A stretch of 64,000 bases of DNA from Bacillota bacterium (GTDB lineage: Bacteria > Bacillota > Bacilli > Desulfuribacillales > Desulfuribacillaceae). The notes under the pieces are model-generated. The model was given only the letters and a program-made list of their open reading frames with translations, made no database searches and had not been told where the DNA came from. Where the stretch lies: contig JAEWFW010000036.1 in NCBI GenBank assembly GCA_023388635.1, positions 1 to 64,000 of the forward strand, written 5' to 3'. Shown one piece after another: positions 18,340 to 27,601 of the stretch; within the stretch, counting starts at the first letter, position 1, and each line of letters starts with the position of its first letter. A program made the position numbers and the translations under genes.

Positions 18340-18358
18340 AAGGTGTAGCTTGGTTTTG

Positions 18359-18393
18359 ATGGTATGTTCAACTTAGGGAACAAGACGTACCAT
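18359..18393 (+). other. Stem-loop in the SulP mRNA leader
   Basis: ATGGTA (18359-18364) pairs with TACCAT (18388-18393), with an inner TTC/GAA pairing. It lies between the promoter and the ribosome binding site AGAGGGAG. No known riboswitch class recognised. Confidence 0.35.
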
Positions 18394-18427
18394 TGAAATA
18401 AAAATACTTAGATAAAGAGGGAGAACA

Positions 18428-20050
18428 TTGTTTCGTTTATGGGCGAATTACGCAACAGATTTAAGACAAGAGTTTCGTGGGTATGGGGTTAATAATTTTC
18501 GCAAAGATTTGTTAGCAGGTATCACAGTTGCCGCCGTGGCATTGCCTTTGGCTTTAGCTTTCGGTGTGGGAAGTGGAGCCGATGCAGCCGCCGGCTTAAT
18601 CACAGCCATCATCGCCGCTTTTGTTATTTCCGCTTTGTCTGGAGCTTCCTTCCAAATATCAGGACCGACCGGAGCGATGACGGCGATTCTCGTGCCCTTA
18701 GTAGCACGATACGGTTTAGGTACTCTGTTCGCCGCATGTTTTTTGGCGGGAATCCTGCTTATTTTAGCAGGAATTTTTCGTATGGGAAACCTTGTCTATT
18801 TTATCCCGTCTCCAGTCATCGCGGGATTCACTTCCGGTATCGCCCTGATTATAGCGCTGGGGCAATTCGGTAATTTATTCGGGATACCGTTGAAGGGCGA
18901 AAATGTGATGATGCAAATCGTCTATTTGTATCAAGTCACCATTTCTCCGAATTGGAGCGCACTGATCATCGGGCTGTTTGTCATTTTATTGATGGCTTTG
19001 TGGCCTGCAAAATGGAGCACACGTTTCCCTGCTTCTCTAGCCGGTGTCATCACCGCAACAGTGATTACGGCTTTATTTGATTTACCGGTACAAACAGTAG
19101 GTGCGATACCGCAAACTTTAATACACGATACTCACTTTTCGTTTGCGTCACTGGCAAGTATTCAGTTAGATGTCATTTTGTTACCGGCAATCAGTATTGC
19201 GTTACTCTGCATGATCGAGAGCCTGCTATGTGGAGCAGTCGCCGGTCGCATGAAGGGAGAACGTATGAATGCTGATCGCGAATTAATCGCTCAGGGCGTC
19301 GGAAATATGATCCTGCCTTTCTTCGGCGGGGTACCGGCAACGGCTGCGATTGCGCGAACGAGTGTAGCAATTAAATCGGGCGCAGTTACGAGAATGACAG
19401 GTATTCTACATGGCGCTGTTCTGTTGCTGTCGATGTTTTTATTGAGTCCTTTTATGTCTCAAATACCGATGTCTGCCTTAGCTGGTGTACTGATCGTCAC
19501 TGCTTGGCGGATGAATGACTGGCAAAACATTCGTTATTTATTTGACCATAAATTTAAAGGTGCGATTTTTAAATTCACGCTTACCATGCTGACAACTGTA
19601 TTTTTTGATCTCACGATCGCCATATTCACAGGGGTATTGTTCTCAATCGCCCTGTTCATCGTACGCATCTCCCACTTGCAAGTATCCGTAAGTAACGTAG
19701 ATGCCGAGCGTTTGGGGCTATCCGAAAGTATTCATCGCCATGTGCAGGTCGTCTATATCACAGGGGCAGCATTTTTCGGCTCGTTAGAACAACTGGAATC
19801 GGGATTGAACAAAGCAAACGGCAAAGTATTGATTTTATCAATGCGCGGCGTTCCGTTTATCGATACCTCAGCCGTCACTTTCCTTTTAGAGTTTTGTGAA
19901 TCCAAAAAGCAAGAGGGCGTTACCGTGCTATTTTCCAGTATTCAGCCCTCAGTAAAAACAATGCTCGATAGAGCGGGCGTAACGGATATTATCGGTTCTA
20001 ATTCGTACTATTCCAACGCCAAGGATGCCATTTTAGCGCATTTAGTTTAA
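18428..20050 (+). CDS. SulP-family inorganic anion transporter with STAS domain
   Basis: Membrane transporter of 540 residues of the SLC26/SulP family, which moves sulfate, bicarbonate or other anions. The N-terminal transporter core spans about residues 25-400 with motifs FRKDLLAGITVAAVALPLALAFG, ISGPTGAMTAIL and PFFGGVPATAAIARTSVAIKSG. A C-terminal STAS domain (about 430-535) contains LSMRGVPFIDTSAVTFL. TTG start at 18428 after AGAGGGAGAACA. It stands alone on the plus strand, divergent from hcp. Sulfate and bicarbonate are both possible substrates; no carbonic anhydrase or sulfate-activation gene is nearby to decide. Confidence 0.88.
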   Translation: MFRLWANYATDLRQEFRGYGVNNFRKDLLAGITVAAVALPLALAFGVGSGADAAAGLITAIIAAFVISALSGASFQISGPTGAMTAILVPLVARYGLGTLFAACFLAGILLILAGIFRMGNLVYFIPSPVIAGFTSGIALIIALGQFGNLFGIPLKGENVMMQIVYLYQVTISPNWSALIIGLFVILLMALWPAKWSTRFPASLAGVITATVITALFDLPVQTVGAIPQTLIHDTHFSFASLASIQLDVILLPAISIALLCMIESLLCGAVAGRMKGERMNADRELIAQGVGNMILPFFGGVPATAAIARTSVAIKSGAVTRMTGILHGAVLLLSMFLLSPFMSQIPMSALAGVLIVTAWRMNDWQNIRYLFDHKFKGAIFKFTLTMLTTVFFDLTIAIFTGVLFSIALFIVRISHLQVSVSNVDAERLGLSESIHRHVQVVYITGAAFFGSLEQLESGLNKANGKVLILSMRGVPFIDTSAVTFLLEFCESKKQEGVTVLFSSIQPSVKTMLDRAGVTDIIGSNSYYSNAKDAILAHLV

Positions 20051-20074
20051 CGCAAATATATAACACATATAAAA

Positions 20075-20116
20075 CTCCCCTTATTTGTTGGTGATCCAAT
20101 GAAATAAGGGGAATTA
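20075..20116. terminator. Terminator between SulP and TM2 genes
   Basis: TCCCCTTATTT (20076-20086) pairs with AAATAAGGGGA (20102-20112). The plus-strand tail is ATTATTTTG and the minus-strand tail is GTTTTATAT, so it may act on both strands. Confidence 0.7.
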
Positions 20117-20155
20117 TTTTGTTCTGCTATATTTTAGTGATTTTTTTATATAAAC

Positions 20156-20187
20156 AAAAATCCATTCCCGTATCGGAGTGGATTTTA
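20156..20187 (-). terminator. Terminator of the TM2 gene pair
   Basis: Arms AAAATCCA and TGGATTTT, followed on the minus strand by TTTTTGTTT, about 10 bp after the stop of the second TM2 gene. Confidence 0.7.
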
Positions 20188-20195
20188 TAGTGATA

Positions 20196-20591
20196 CTATT
20201 CCCTACTTTTCAATATCTCTTGAAGTGTTTCCATTTCTTTTTCATTATTTAAAACATTTAATCGTCGGTTTAGAAAGAATGCATCTATCCAACTCCAGAT
20301 AGCAGAACCTATTAACATCATTGTAAATAACCAAAACATACCCTCATAGATTCCCTGTAAATCCGTATAAAATAATAAAATTATAATTGCTGCTATGGGA
20401 ATACTACTTGTTAGAAACATTGCACTTGCATACTTATAATTTTCGGTATAAAACCTATGAGCACCGAAAAACGATAAACACGCCCATAATCCCCATGCCG
20501 TTTCTTTTGATTTTCTCTTTTTCTGCATTTCAGTTTCTAATATTCCTAATTCGCTAAGATTAAGTTTTCGCTTCAAACTTATATTATCCAT
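20196..20591 (-). CDS. TM2-domain membrane protein (second of a tandem pair)
   Basis: Small membrane protein of 131 residues. A charged N-terminal part (MQKKRKSKETAWG) precedes the TM2-like core WACLSFFGAHRFYTENYKYA and three hydrophobic segments up to residue ~110, then a charged tail. It follows the other TM2 gene by 8 bp and shares its layout, so the two probably arose by duplication and diverged. TM2 proteins have no assigned enzymatic role in bacteria. No function can be given. Confidence 0.75.
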   Translation of the reverse strand: MDNISLKRKLNLSELGILETEMQKKRKSKETAWGLWACLSFFGAHRFYTENYKYASAMFLTSSIPIAAIIILLFYTDLQGIYEGMFWLFTMMLIGSAIWSWIDAFFLNRRLNVLNNEKEMETLQEILKSRE

Positions 20592-20599
20592 ATTGACTC

Positions 20600-20938
20600 C
20601 TAATCCCTTGCAGCTGCCACCTCAGAATTTAATTTGGATTGACGGACCATTCTAATTTCTGAAATAATTTCGTTCTCAATCTTCTCATTAGTATTTCGTA
20701 TCATGCCTGATAGCAAGAATAAATCAACAAGTACCCAGATACCTAGTCCTCCTAAAGTAACTAACATACCTACAGCTGTACCTGTCTTGCCGAGATAAAA
20801 GCGATGTCCTCCCAAAACACCAGTAAAAAACCATAAAAGCCAAGTCGTACCACTTGATTTTTGCTTCTTAGACATCTCAGATGCTAATAATTGTAATTCT
20901 CCTGTTGTTAAATCTTGCTTATGTAGTATTGATGACAT
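20600..20938 (-). CDS. TM2-domain membrane protein (first of a tandem pair)
   Basis: Protein of 112 residues with a clear TM2 motif, LLWFFTGVLGGHRFYLGKTG, followed by a second hydrophobic segment (VGMLVTLGGLGIWVLVDLFLL) and a charged C-terminus. Start is the ATG at 20938 behind AGAGGAGG; 39 upstream codons in the same frame have no ribosome binding site. Co-transcribed with the second TM2 gene. Role unknown. Confidence 0.8.
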   Translation of the reverse strand: MSSILHKQDLTTGELQLLASEMSKKQKSSGTTWLLWFFTGVLGGHRFYLGKTGTAVGMLVTLGGLGIWVLVDLFLLSGMIRNTNEKIENEIISEIRMVRQSKLNSEVAAARD

Positions 20939-21053
20939 TATTATACCTCCTCTACCAAATTTAAATATATTATACATACTATTCCACACTCTGTATAGTA
21001 CGACTTTTAATAAAAGAATTATTATAAAACTGATGAAAGAACGCTCGTTATAC

Positions 21054-21110
21054 AAAAATTCCCTACACCATTGAGTTTTTGACCCAATAAATGCAGGGAA
21101 TTTGTCAGTA
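21054..21110 (-). terminator. Terminator-like palindromic repeat, copy 1 (after torD-like gene)
   Basis: Nested inverted repeat: AAATTCCCT with AGGGAATTT outside, ATTGGGT/ACTCAAT inside, then T-rich on the minus strand. It lies 53 bp after the TorD-like stop. A near copy lies at 30392-30450. Confidence 0.7.
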
Positions 21111-21162
21111 TAGTTCAGATAATGATATCTACCCTCGATTTAGGTGACCTCTAAAAGATTTC

Positions 21163-21828
21163 TTAATGACTTTCCATATCCACTCGAATCATCTGCTCTA
21201 ATAACACACCTAGCTTTTGATAAAATAAGTGATTCGATTTTTGAGATACCAATACACCAAACTCCGGTAACCATTTCACAAGATGTTCTGTTAAAAAAGC
21301 ATTAGCCTTTTCTAAATATTTTTCAACATTTTCTTTGCCAAAATAAGCCCGAGATAATAAATAGTACATATACTCTAATTCAATCGCCACATGATCCGGC
21401 AGTTCGGCAAACTCTAAGGTGATTTTCAAGCCTTCGTCGGCAAGTGCCTTAGCCATAGCATCGGTTGCCGGTCCCGCCATAATTCCCCAGCTTTCTTCAG
21501 GGCGCTCTTTATCAAAGACCGATTCATACGGTGGACAAGCGGGAGTCATCGGACCCATAAATAGACGGGTATATTCTGCTCTAAGCCCACGCAGAGCGTC
21601 TTCCGTGTCTGCATCTGCCGTATTGATTAGATCTAGGATCTCTCCCATGATTTGCTCACCTTGCGAACCCAATATTAAGCAACTTGCTGCTAATAATTGT
21701 TCCACATTTTCTGTTTTTTTAAAATCCTCGAACAAATCTACATTCGGTTCGTAAAAAGCCAATGATAAAAATTGATAAAGCAGTGTTCTCGCAGATTCTT
21801 TGGCAGTATTGATCTCTGGAGTAATCAT
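21163..21828 (-). CDS. TorD-family molybdoenzyme maturation chaperone
   Basis: Cytoplasmic chaperone of 221 residues of the TorD/DmsD/NarJ family. It binds the apo-catalytic subunit and its Tat signal until the molybdenum cofactor is loaded. Visible features are the all-helical pattern, EYTRLFMGPMTPACPPYESVF near residues 85-105, and LPDHVAIELEYMYYL near 142, the family motif. The ATG overlaps the NrfD stop by 4 bp. It is the last gene of the exported molybdoenzyme operon and supports a Tat-exported substrate. Confidence 0.88.
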   Translation of the reverse strand: MITPEINTAKESARTLLYQFLSLAFYEPNVDLFEDFKKTENVEQLLAASCLILGSQGEQIMGEILDLINTADADTEDALRGLRAEYTRLFMGPMTPACPPYESVFDKERPEESWGIMAGPATDAMAKALADEGLKITLEFAELPDHVAIELEYMYYLLSRAYFGKENVEKYLEKANAFLTEHLVKWLPEFGVLVSQKSNHLFYQKLGVLLEQMIRVDMESH

Positions 21829-23102
21829 TTTGCTACATCTCCTGCTAATGTTGCTCCCCCAGCTACTGGCTGTTTCTTCACGCTAGCAGGCGCATCCATT
21901 TTTTCTATTAATCCTACACCGTAAAGTATAACAAAACCTACAAGGGCAAGAATTCCTGTTGTAATCACAACTTCATGCAATGTCGGTGCATAAGCAGCGA
22001 TCACACTAAACGGTGACTCGGCAGCCTCAAAAAATTGACCTGTACTTTCGACAAATCGACCTGTAGAAATACCGGGGGAATCAGCCATATTGAGAGTTAA
22101 GAAGCCAGGCAATACGATGTTAATTCTCTTTAAGAACACGGCAACCATTACCAAAATCCCGGAAACAGCAACCCATCCTCTAGAACGTTTCAAAGATTTA
22201 TTCGTCAAGATAAATAGTGGAACCAACATCCCGACAATAATTTCAAACCAAAACAGTGGTGCCAATGTACCTGTTAAAAGTAAAGCTGCCGCTTCGGCTC
22301 CTGTTGAACCGCCTGCATAAGCAACGGTAAATAGTTCACAGAAGAAAAAGAATAAATCGAGCAAGATAAATCCTGCCAAAATTTTGACTAAGACACTGAC
22401 ATTATCGTCGTCTAGACCTTTAATGCCCTTTTTTCTACCTAAATAGGCAATCACAAGCAGCAGACCTGTTCCCGAGACAACAGCCGATGAGATAAAGATC
22501 GGTGCCATCAAAGCTGTATTCCAGAAATGCTTACTTACTTGCAAACCGAATATCCACGCTGTAATCGAGTGTACTAGGATAGCGACAGGCAATGAGATGA
22601 TAGCGGCTTTCGCCAAAACACTCTCACGCTTTTCTAACGATTCGCCCTTCCACTTGTTGCCGAAGAATATCCAGCATTCGTAAAGACCAATCAGTAAATA
22701 AATCGTGATTACAAGAAAGTCCCACTTAATAGGTGACGTAAATGATCCTCCCAAGATGATATTGATAACACGCTCCGGACGACCCATATCGACGGCAATC
22801 ATAATGGCAGCGCCAATAACACAAGCGACGGCTACAACAATACCGATCGGAGCAACTTGTTTGAGCTTTTCAATTTTGAGCACATAAGCAGAAGAAGATA
22901 CTATTAGCCCTCCTGCACTCAAACCGACTAAAAAAGCAAAGGTGATGATATAGAGTCCCCAAGAAACCAAGTTATTCAAGCCGGTTACTTCCAGACCATT
23001 GATCAACTGATTGACATAAAATCCAACAGCAACCAGAGTAATTGCTAATAATATGAACATCCAAGTTTTTCGCGTTTTTCCCGCAACAGCACTATTCGCC
23101 AT
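21825..23102 (-). CDS. NrfD/PsrC-type membrane anchor subunit
   Basis: Integral membrane quinol-interacting subunit of 425 residues with about nine to ten hydrophobic segments, beginning with WMFILLAITLVAVGFYV. Family features include VSWGLYIITFAFLVGLSAGGL and VDMGRPERVINIIL. It exchanges electrons between the quinone pool and the Fe-S subunit. Start ATG at 23102, eight bases after AAGGAGG, with an 11-bp overlap with the Fe-S gene. Gene order catalytic-FeS-NrfD-TorD is that of polysulfide, thiosulfate or tetrathionate reductase-like complexes. Confidence 0.88.
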   Translation of the reverse strand: MANSAVAGKTRKTWMFILLAITLVAVGFYVNQLINGLEVTGLNNLVSWGLYIITFAFLVGLSAGGLIVSSSAYVLKIEKLKQVAPIGIVVAVACVIGAAIMIAVDMGRPERVINIILGGSFTSPIKWDFLVITIYLLIGLYECWIFFGNKWKGESLEKRESVLAKAAIISLPVAILVHSITAWIFGLQVSKHFWNTALMAPIFISSAVVSGTGLLLVIAYLGRKKGIKGLDDDNVSVLVKILAGFILLDLFFFFCELFTVAYAGGSTGAEAAALLLTGTLAPLFWFEIIVGMLVPLFILTNKSLKRSRGWVAVSGILVMVAVFLKRINIVLPGFLTLNMADSPGISTGRFVESTGQFFEAAESPFSVIAAYAPTLHEVVITTGILALVGFVILYGVGLIEKMDAPASVKKQPVAGGATLAGDVAK

Positions 23103-23781
23103 GATAGCCACCTCCTTCGTTAAATGTCACTTTTAATTTCCGACGCGGTGCTGAATAGAATACGGAAGGAGCCGTTCCTAAATCTTCTAATAATGTGAAA
23201 TGACCGTTTTCTCTCATCAAACGTGAGATTTCACTATTAGGATCGTTAATGTCTCCAAATACACGAGCACCTGTAGGGCAGCCACTGACGCAAGCCGGTT
23301 GTTCGCCAGCATCGACTTTTTCTTGACAGAAAGTACATTTCTCCACTACCCCTTTTGGACGGGAAGGAACTCGAGCATCCCCTACATGGTCATCTTCAAG
23401 ATCTGGAACTTGTTGAGGAGTACCCCAATTAAATACTCTGGCATTATAAGGGCAAGCAGCCATGCATACCCTGCATCCGATGCAACGTTTATAGTTCTGC
23501 GCTACAATACCATCCTCACGTTTGTACGTTGCTCCTGTAGGGCAAGCTTTGACGCATGGCGCGTTTTCACAATGCATGCAAGTAGTCGGCTGGTATGCCA
23601 ATTCCGGTTGTCCATCCAAACCTATATGAGGCGTATAACCATCTTCGCCATTACCGTTACTTAAAATGCGGTTCCACCAGTTGCCCAAACCAACATTGTT
23701 TTCCATTTTGCAAATTACACTGCAAGTCCAACAACCAATACAACGGTCCTGATCGATCAATAAGGCTAATCTTTTACTCAT
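23092..23781 (-). CDS. Four-cluster ferredoxin-like electron transfer subunit (PsrB/DmsB type)
   Basis: Electron-transfer subunit of 229 residues with four [4Fe-4S] motifs, in order CIGCWTCSVIC, CMHCENAPCVKACP, CIGCRVCMAACP and CTFCQ...CVSGCP. It links the NrfD anchor to the molybdenum subunit on the outer face of the membrane. No Tat signal of its own, as usual; it is co-exported with the catalytic subunit. Starts 3 bp after the catalytic gene. Confidence 0.9.
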   Translation of the reverse strand: MSKRLALLIDQDRCIGCWTCSVICKMENNVGLGNWWNRILSNGNGEDGYTPHIGLDGQPELAYQPTTCMHCENAPCVKACPTGATYKREDGIVAQNYKRCIGCRVCMAACPYNARVFNWGTPQQVPDLEDDHVGDARVPSRPKGVVEKCTFCQEKVDAGEQPACVSGCPTGARVFGDINDPNSEISRLMRENGHFTLLEDLGTAPSVFYSAPRRKLKVTFNEGGGYHGE

Positions 23782-23784
23782 CCT

Positions 23785-26145
23785 CTATACCCCCTTCACT
23801 TGAACCAAGGTGTTGTTTAGGCAATGTCCCCATGATTGCGGGAAAGTATAATCATTACTTAGAACACTGGAGCAAGCCCCTTGTTGAACCCACCAACCAT
23901 TAGGCATCGATACTACACCCTGACGAATACCGCCTGCTGTCACACGGGCAGCTACTTTGACAGAACCCCGGTCATTAAAGACCTCAACCAGATCCCCATC
24001 TTTGATACCTCTTGCCGCAGCATCCTCCGCATGGATAACAACCCAGCCTTTAGGATGAATCTCAGACAGCCAAGGCATTACAGCATAGGTGCTATGGACT
24101 TTCGTGCGAATTTTAGCGGCTGTAAGACTTAACGGATACTTTGCATATAGCTCCGGTGCCGTTTCTTGTGATTCTACAGGCGGATTATAGTTAACCATCG
24201 GTTCGTACCCTGCCTTTTCCCAGCGAACCGTATGGAATTCAAATCGTCCTGATGGTGTGTTAAATGGTGTATCCTCAAAGAAATGGAACGGAGCTTTCTC
24301 TCGTTTTACTCCATATTTATTTAATTTCGGATCACTCCAAATATAAACAGGACCACTCTCACGCAAGCTGGCAGCCGTTAATCCCGTTGGTTCTAAAACA
24401 ATATCAATAAACTCTTCTTCCGTTTTATCAAAAACTTCTCCGAAGCCTAGTCGTTTAGCAAGTTCAGCATAAATCCAAGTATCGGATTTCGCTTCCATGA
24501 ACGGCTCAATCGCTTTATCCATCAAATGATAATAGAACGAGCGCGATGCACACATAATGTCATGTCTTTCAAATAAAGTGGCTACAGGCAGAACGATATC
24601 CGCGACAGAGGCGGCATCTCCGAAGAAATGTTCTTGAACTACTACAAAATCCATCTTCTTAAGCCCTTCTAATACTTTATTGGCATTCGGTATCTGTCCC
24701 AGTCCCTTCCCTTGCCAATAAACCGCTTTAATCGGGTACGGTTTTCCTTCAAGAAAATATTCTCCATATTTTGTTGTAGGGATTGTTCCCTTATTTTCCA
24801 CAGGGTAAGGCAACGGAATCGAAGCATTGCTGCCGTGGGCAAATCCACCAGTATCATTAACACCGCCACCAAGCACGCCTAAATTGCCTGTCAAAGCTGC
24901 TAAATTTAGCAGCGATTGTATGAAATAAACACCATTGCTTGTGCGCTGGGCACCAGACATACCGCTGTCAAGCATTGCAGGCTTTGTTGTTGCATACAGA
25001 CGAGCAAGATCCGTAATCACCTTAGCAGGTACACCTGTAATCTCGCTGGCATACTCCGATGTAAATTCGGATACTCTTTCTCTCAAACGGGCAAATACCG
25101 TTCTAACGGCAACCCCTTCAACGGTAAAACTACCTTCTAAAACAGGAGAAGCCGCTTCTTCCGCTTTCGCCGGACCATTGATATCTTGATCCCAAACTAC
25201 AAAAGCATCCGGATCGCCTTCGGGTACCACTTCATCGTGTCTTAAAAGTTTCCCTGTAGTTTCATTGACCAAGAACGGCAAATTACTTCTTGTCAAAGCA
25301 AATTTTTCATCGTATAAGTTTTCTTCAATCACATAACGAATCATCGCCATTGACATAGCAAGATCTGTTCCCGGCTTAATAGAAATCCATTGATCCGATT
25401 TCGCAGCCGTTTCGCTAAAACGAGGGTCAATCGTAACCAACTTGGTACCCCGTTCTCTACCTTCAGCCACAATCCGCCAATGAGGTACATACGTTATAGC
25501 GGGATTATGACCCCAAGCGATAATCAGTTTACTGTAAGCTTTCTCTTCAATGCCTGATGTGCGATATCCTTGGGATGCATTGGAAGCTTCTCCTTGCGAC
25601 GCACAACATAATGAGCCAACTGTTGATGTCATGACGCCTTTCGTAAAAGCATTGGCGAATAAACGCTGCATTGCATTTGGTAACACAGACATAACCGCAC
25701 CAGCAGTAAAGAAGATTGTTTCCGGTCCATGTTCATCGCGAATTTTCCCTAAATTAGTAGCAATCGTGTCCAATGCCTCTTCCCACGAAATACGTTCCCA
25801 TTTACCTTCCCCACGCTCACCCACACGTTTAAACGGATATTTGATCCGATCCGGGTGGTAGTTCCATTGCAAGCGTGAACGACCTCTCATGCAAGGCTTT
25901 GTATAATAATTTGGATTCGGTGAAATTCTGACAAGTTTACCATTGCGAGTATGAACTTGTAAGGAACAATTATTACATTCTGGATTACAACAGTTATACG
26001 TTATTTGTTCTTGCTCATTTTCCTGAGCGGCATTCGCCTCTTCGATAAAACCTAGCCCTTTTAAAGTCGGTCCTGTTGCTCCAACAGCAACAGCTCCACC
26101 TAAGGCCAAGCTACCCCCTATAAATTGTCTGCGCGAAATTCCCAT
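23785..26145 (-). CDS. Tat-exported molybdopterin oxidoreductase, catalytic subunit
   Basis: DMSO-reductase-superfamily enzyme of 786 residues. The Tat signal is at residues 5-30 (RRQFIGG then a hydrophobic stretch). A [4Fe-4S] site uses the cysteines in CCNPECNNC (about residues 52-60) and a fourth in KPCMRGRSR. The probable Mo ligand is a Cys in GSLCCASQGEASN at about residue 179. Molybdopterin-binding domains follow, and the C-terminal MGD-binding domain is seen as EIHPKGWVVIHAEDA. First gene of the operon catalytic-FeS-NrfD-TorD. Likely a respiratory reductase for a sulfur or other oxyanion (polysulfide, thiosulfate, tetrathionate) or DMSO-like compound. The substrate cannot be decided from sequence. 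Confidence 0.87.
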   Translation of the reverse strand: MGISRRQFIGGSLALGGAVAVGATGPTLKGLGFIEEANAAQENEQEQITYNCCNPECNNCSLQVHTRNGKLVRISPNPNYYTKPCMRGRSRLQWNYHPDRIKYPFKRVGERGEGKWERISWEEALDTIATNLGKIRDEHGPETIFFTAGAVMSVLPNAMQRLFANAFTKGVMTSTVGSLCCASQGEASNASQGYRTSGIEEKAYSKLIIAWGHNPAITYVPHWRIVAEGRERGTKLVTIDPRFSETAAKSDQWISIKPGTDLAMSMAMIRYVIEENLYDEKFALTRSNLPFLVNETTGKLLRHDEVVPEGDPDAFVVWDQDINGPAKAEEAASPVLEGSFTVEGVAVRTVFARLRERVSEFTSEYASEITGVPAKVITDLARLYATTKPAMLDSGMSGAQRTSNGVYFIQSLLNLAALTGNLGVLGGGVNDTGGFAHGSNASIPLPYPVENKGTIPTTKYGEYFLEGKPYPIKAVYWQGKGLGQIPNANKVLEGLKKMDFVVVQEHFFGDAASVADIVLPVATLFERHDIMCASRSFYYHLMDKAIEPFMEAKSDTWIYAELAKRLGFGEVFDKTEEEFIDIVLEPTGLTAASLRESGPVYIWSDPKLNKYGVKREKAPFHFFEDTPFNTPSGRFEFHTVRWEKAGYEPMVNYNPPVESQETAPELYAKYPLSLTAAKIRTKVHSTYAVMPWLSEIHPKGWVVIHAEDAAARGIKDGDLVEVFNDRGSVKVAARVTAGGIRQGVVSMPNGWWVQQGACSSVLSNDYTFPQSWGHCLNNTLVQVKGV

Positions 26146-26382
26146 TGGTTTGTTCCACCTCCGTAGTTTTTAAACATTTATTCTTTAAATATATAACTCC
26201 TCCAGCAACATGGTCTTAAGATTCTTTAAGCCCCCTCTCAAAAAGATTTGCAGCATGTTGGATCTAGAGGTATTTACTGCCAAAAGTTACATGCATTTCA
26301 TTTGTTTTCACACAAAATTCATAATGGCCTATATAAATACTATTCAATAATGGCAACCGTTATCCTATGTAGCTTTCTATAT
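26146..26382. other. Intergenic region upstream of the exported molybdoenzyme operon
   Basis: Holds the ribosome binding site ACGGAGGTGG before 26145 and an inverted repeat (CTTAA..TTAAG, 26215-26230) that could be an operator. No convincing consensus -35/-10 pair and no gene seen. A 73-codon plus-strand frame here is not credible. Confidence 0.4.
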
Positions 26383-26415
26383 AAAAAATGGAGCCTTCTT
26401 TGTAGAAAGCTCCAT
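26383..26415 (-). terminator. Terminator of the cytoplasmic molybdoenzyme/PucR operon
   Basis: AATGGAGC pairs with GCTCCATT, plus inner TTCT/AGAA, followed on the minus strand by TTTTTTATATA; about 47 bp after the regulator stop. Confidence 0.82.
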
Positions 26416-26461
26416 TCCTGTTTAAATGGGGTGAAAAAACTCCATCTGAATCAAATCTATC

Positions 26462-27601
26462 TTATCTGATGTCGTAATCATCTAAGGTCAAAATCCGTAA
26501 AGCAATATAAATATTTACAAGATGCTCTATACGGCTAAGATCAAGATTAATTAACTGTTCTATTTTTTTAAGCCGGTAGCGCAACGTGTTTTCGTGAATA
26601 AATAGTGTTTTTGCCGTATTGGCAATTTGACCTTGCTGTTCAATATAAACTTTGAGGGTATCTAATAGGTCGGTTTCCAATTCCAAATCATGGGCTATGA
26701 TTTTTCCAAGTACCCGTTCCTTGAACTCTTGAAGTTCTTGCGCAGGTGCTGTAAAGATAAACTTTAAAAAGCCCATTTTCTCAAAATAATTTACCTTGCC
26801 TAAACCAAACGCCTTGCCTAATTCTAAAGCAATCTTCGCCTCCTGAAAACATTGGTGCAGATCTGTTAACGCTTTCGCCGTTGAACTGATGCCTATATAT
26901 ACATCTTTGATATGATTGATAACAAGACTTGACAACAATTCTGTTGTAAAACTGTTTATCGCCTCTTCAATTTGCTTGCTAGCTATATTAGTTATCGAAA
27001 GAATAGCGACAACTTTTTCATTAATGACGGTATAAATAGGCGGAGATAAGTTAAATTGCAGCGGAGCCGCTCTTTTCAATGTGTGAATCTTGTCAGGGTC
27101 CGCTTCTATTACAATAATTACATAAGAACCGTCTATATCCCAATGCAAATGTCTAGCCTTTTCATAAAGTGCGATCTTGGAATCATAATTGTTATATAAA
27201 ATATCGTAAATGATCTCGTCTAAAAACCTTTCGCGCGCAAGATCATTTTGCAGCTTTTCTCTTAAGGCAAGCAGAAAAATCCAAGACATCTGCTCGAGCA
27301 TCTTTGTTTGCTCGATTGATATTTCCTGACTAGGACAAAGAACAATACAATGACCATACAGTTTATCTCCTGCTTTGAGCGGAAAGCCAATATAATTATC
27401 GCCAGATTCAAGTGTAAAAAATTCACCCACTTTTATATCTGTTTCTAACGGATCATAATGGGCTACTATACGATTAGCGGCATCCGTAACGATGACACCT
27501 CTCTCAATCTTTGCAGCCAGCATTGCAACAAGGTCAGTCATTGGGCTGCCTTTAGCTAGTTCATTCATTGCCTGCATAAACAATTCACTACAATTCATCA
27601 C
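26462..27601 (-). CDS. PucR/CdaR-family transcriptional regulator
   Basis: DNA-binding protein of 379 residues. A GAF-like sensory part covers about residues 20-120 (VTDAANRIVAHYDP), then a GGDEF-like central fold, and the C-terminal PucR-type helix-turn-helix (IANTAKTLFIHENTLRYRLKKIEQL, about residues 330-355). Its 5' end overlaps the Fe-S gene by 14 bp, so it is expressed with the molybdoenzyme it probably controls. PucR-family members often govern purine, allantoin or other small-molecule catabolism. Start GTG at 27601 or ATG one codon later; the ribosome binding site AAGGAGG lies rather far upstream. Confidence 0.82.
   Translation of the reverse strand: MMNCSELFMQAMNELAKGSPMTDLVAMLAAKIERGVIVTDAANRIVAHYDPLETDIKVGEFFTLESGDNYIGFPLKAGDKLYGHCIVLCPSQEISIEQTKMLEQMSWIFLLALREKLQNDLARERFLDEIIYDILYNNYDSKIALYEKARHLHWDIDGSYVIIVIEADPDKIHTLKRAAPLQFNLSPPIYTVINEKVVAILSITNIASKQIEEAINSFTTELLSSLVINHIKDVYIGISSTAKALTDLHQCFQEAKIALELGKAFGLGKVNYFEKMGFLKFIFTAPAQELQEFKERVLGKIIAHDLELETDLLDTLKVYIEQQGQIANTAKTLFIHENTLRYRLKKIEQLINLDLSRIEHLVNIYIALRILTLDDYDIR

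Noticed and set aside
18131..18427. Known riboswitch in the hcp-sulP gap
   Set aside because: Conserved cores of common riboswitches were not seen; only promoter elements and simple hairpins.
26248..26469. 73-codon plus-strand frame in the molybdoenzyme spacer
   Set aside because: Runs through a terminator hairpin and into the PucR gene 3' end, no ribosome binding site, no similarity seen.
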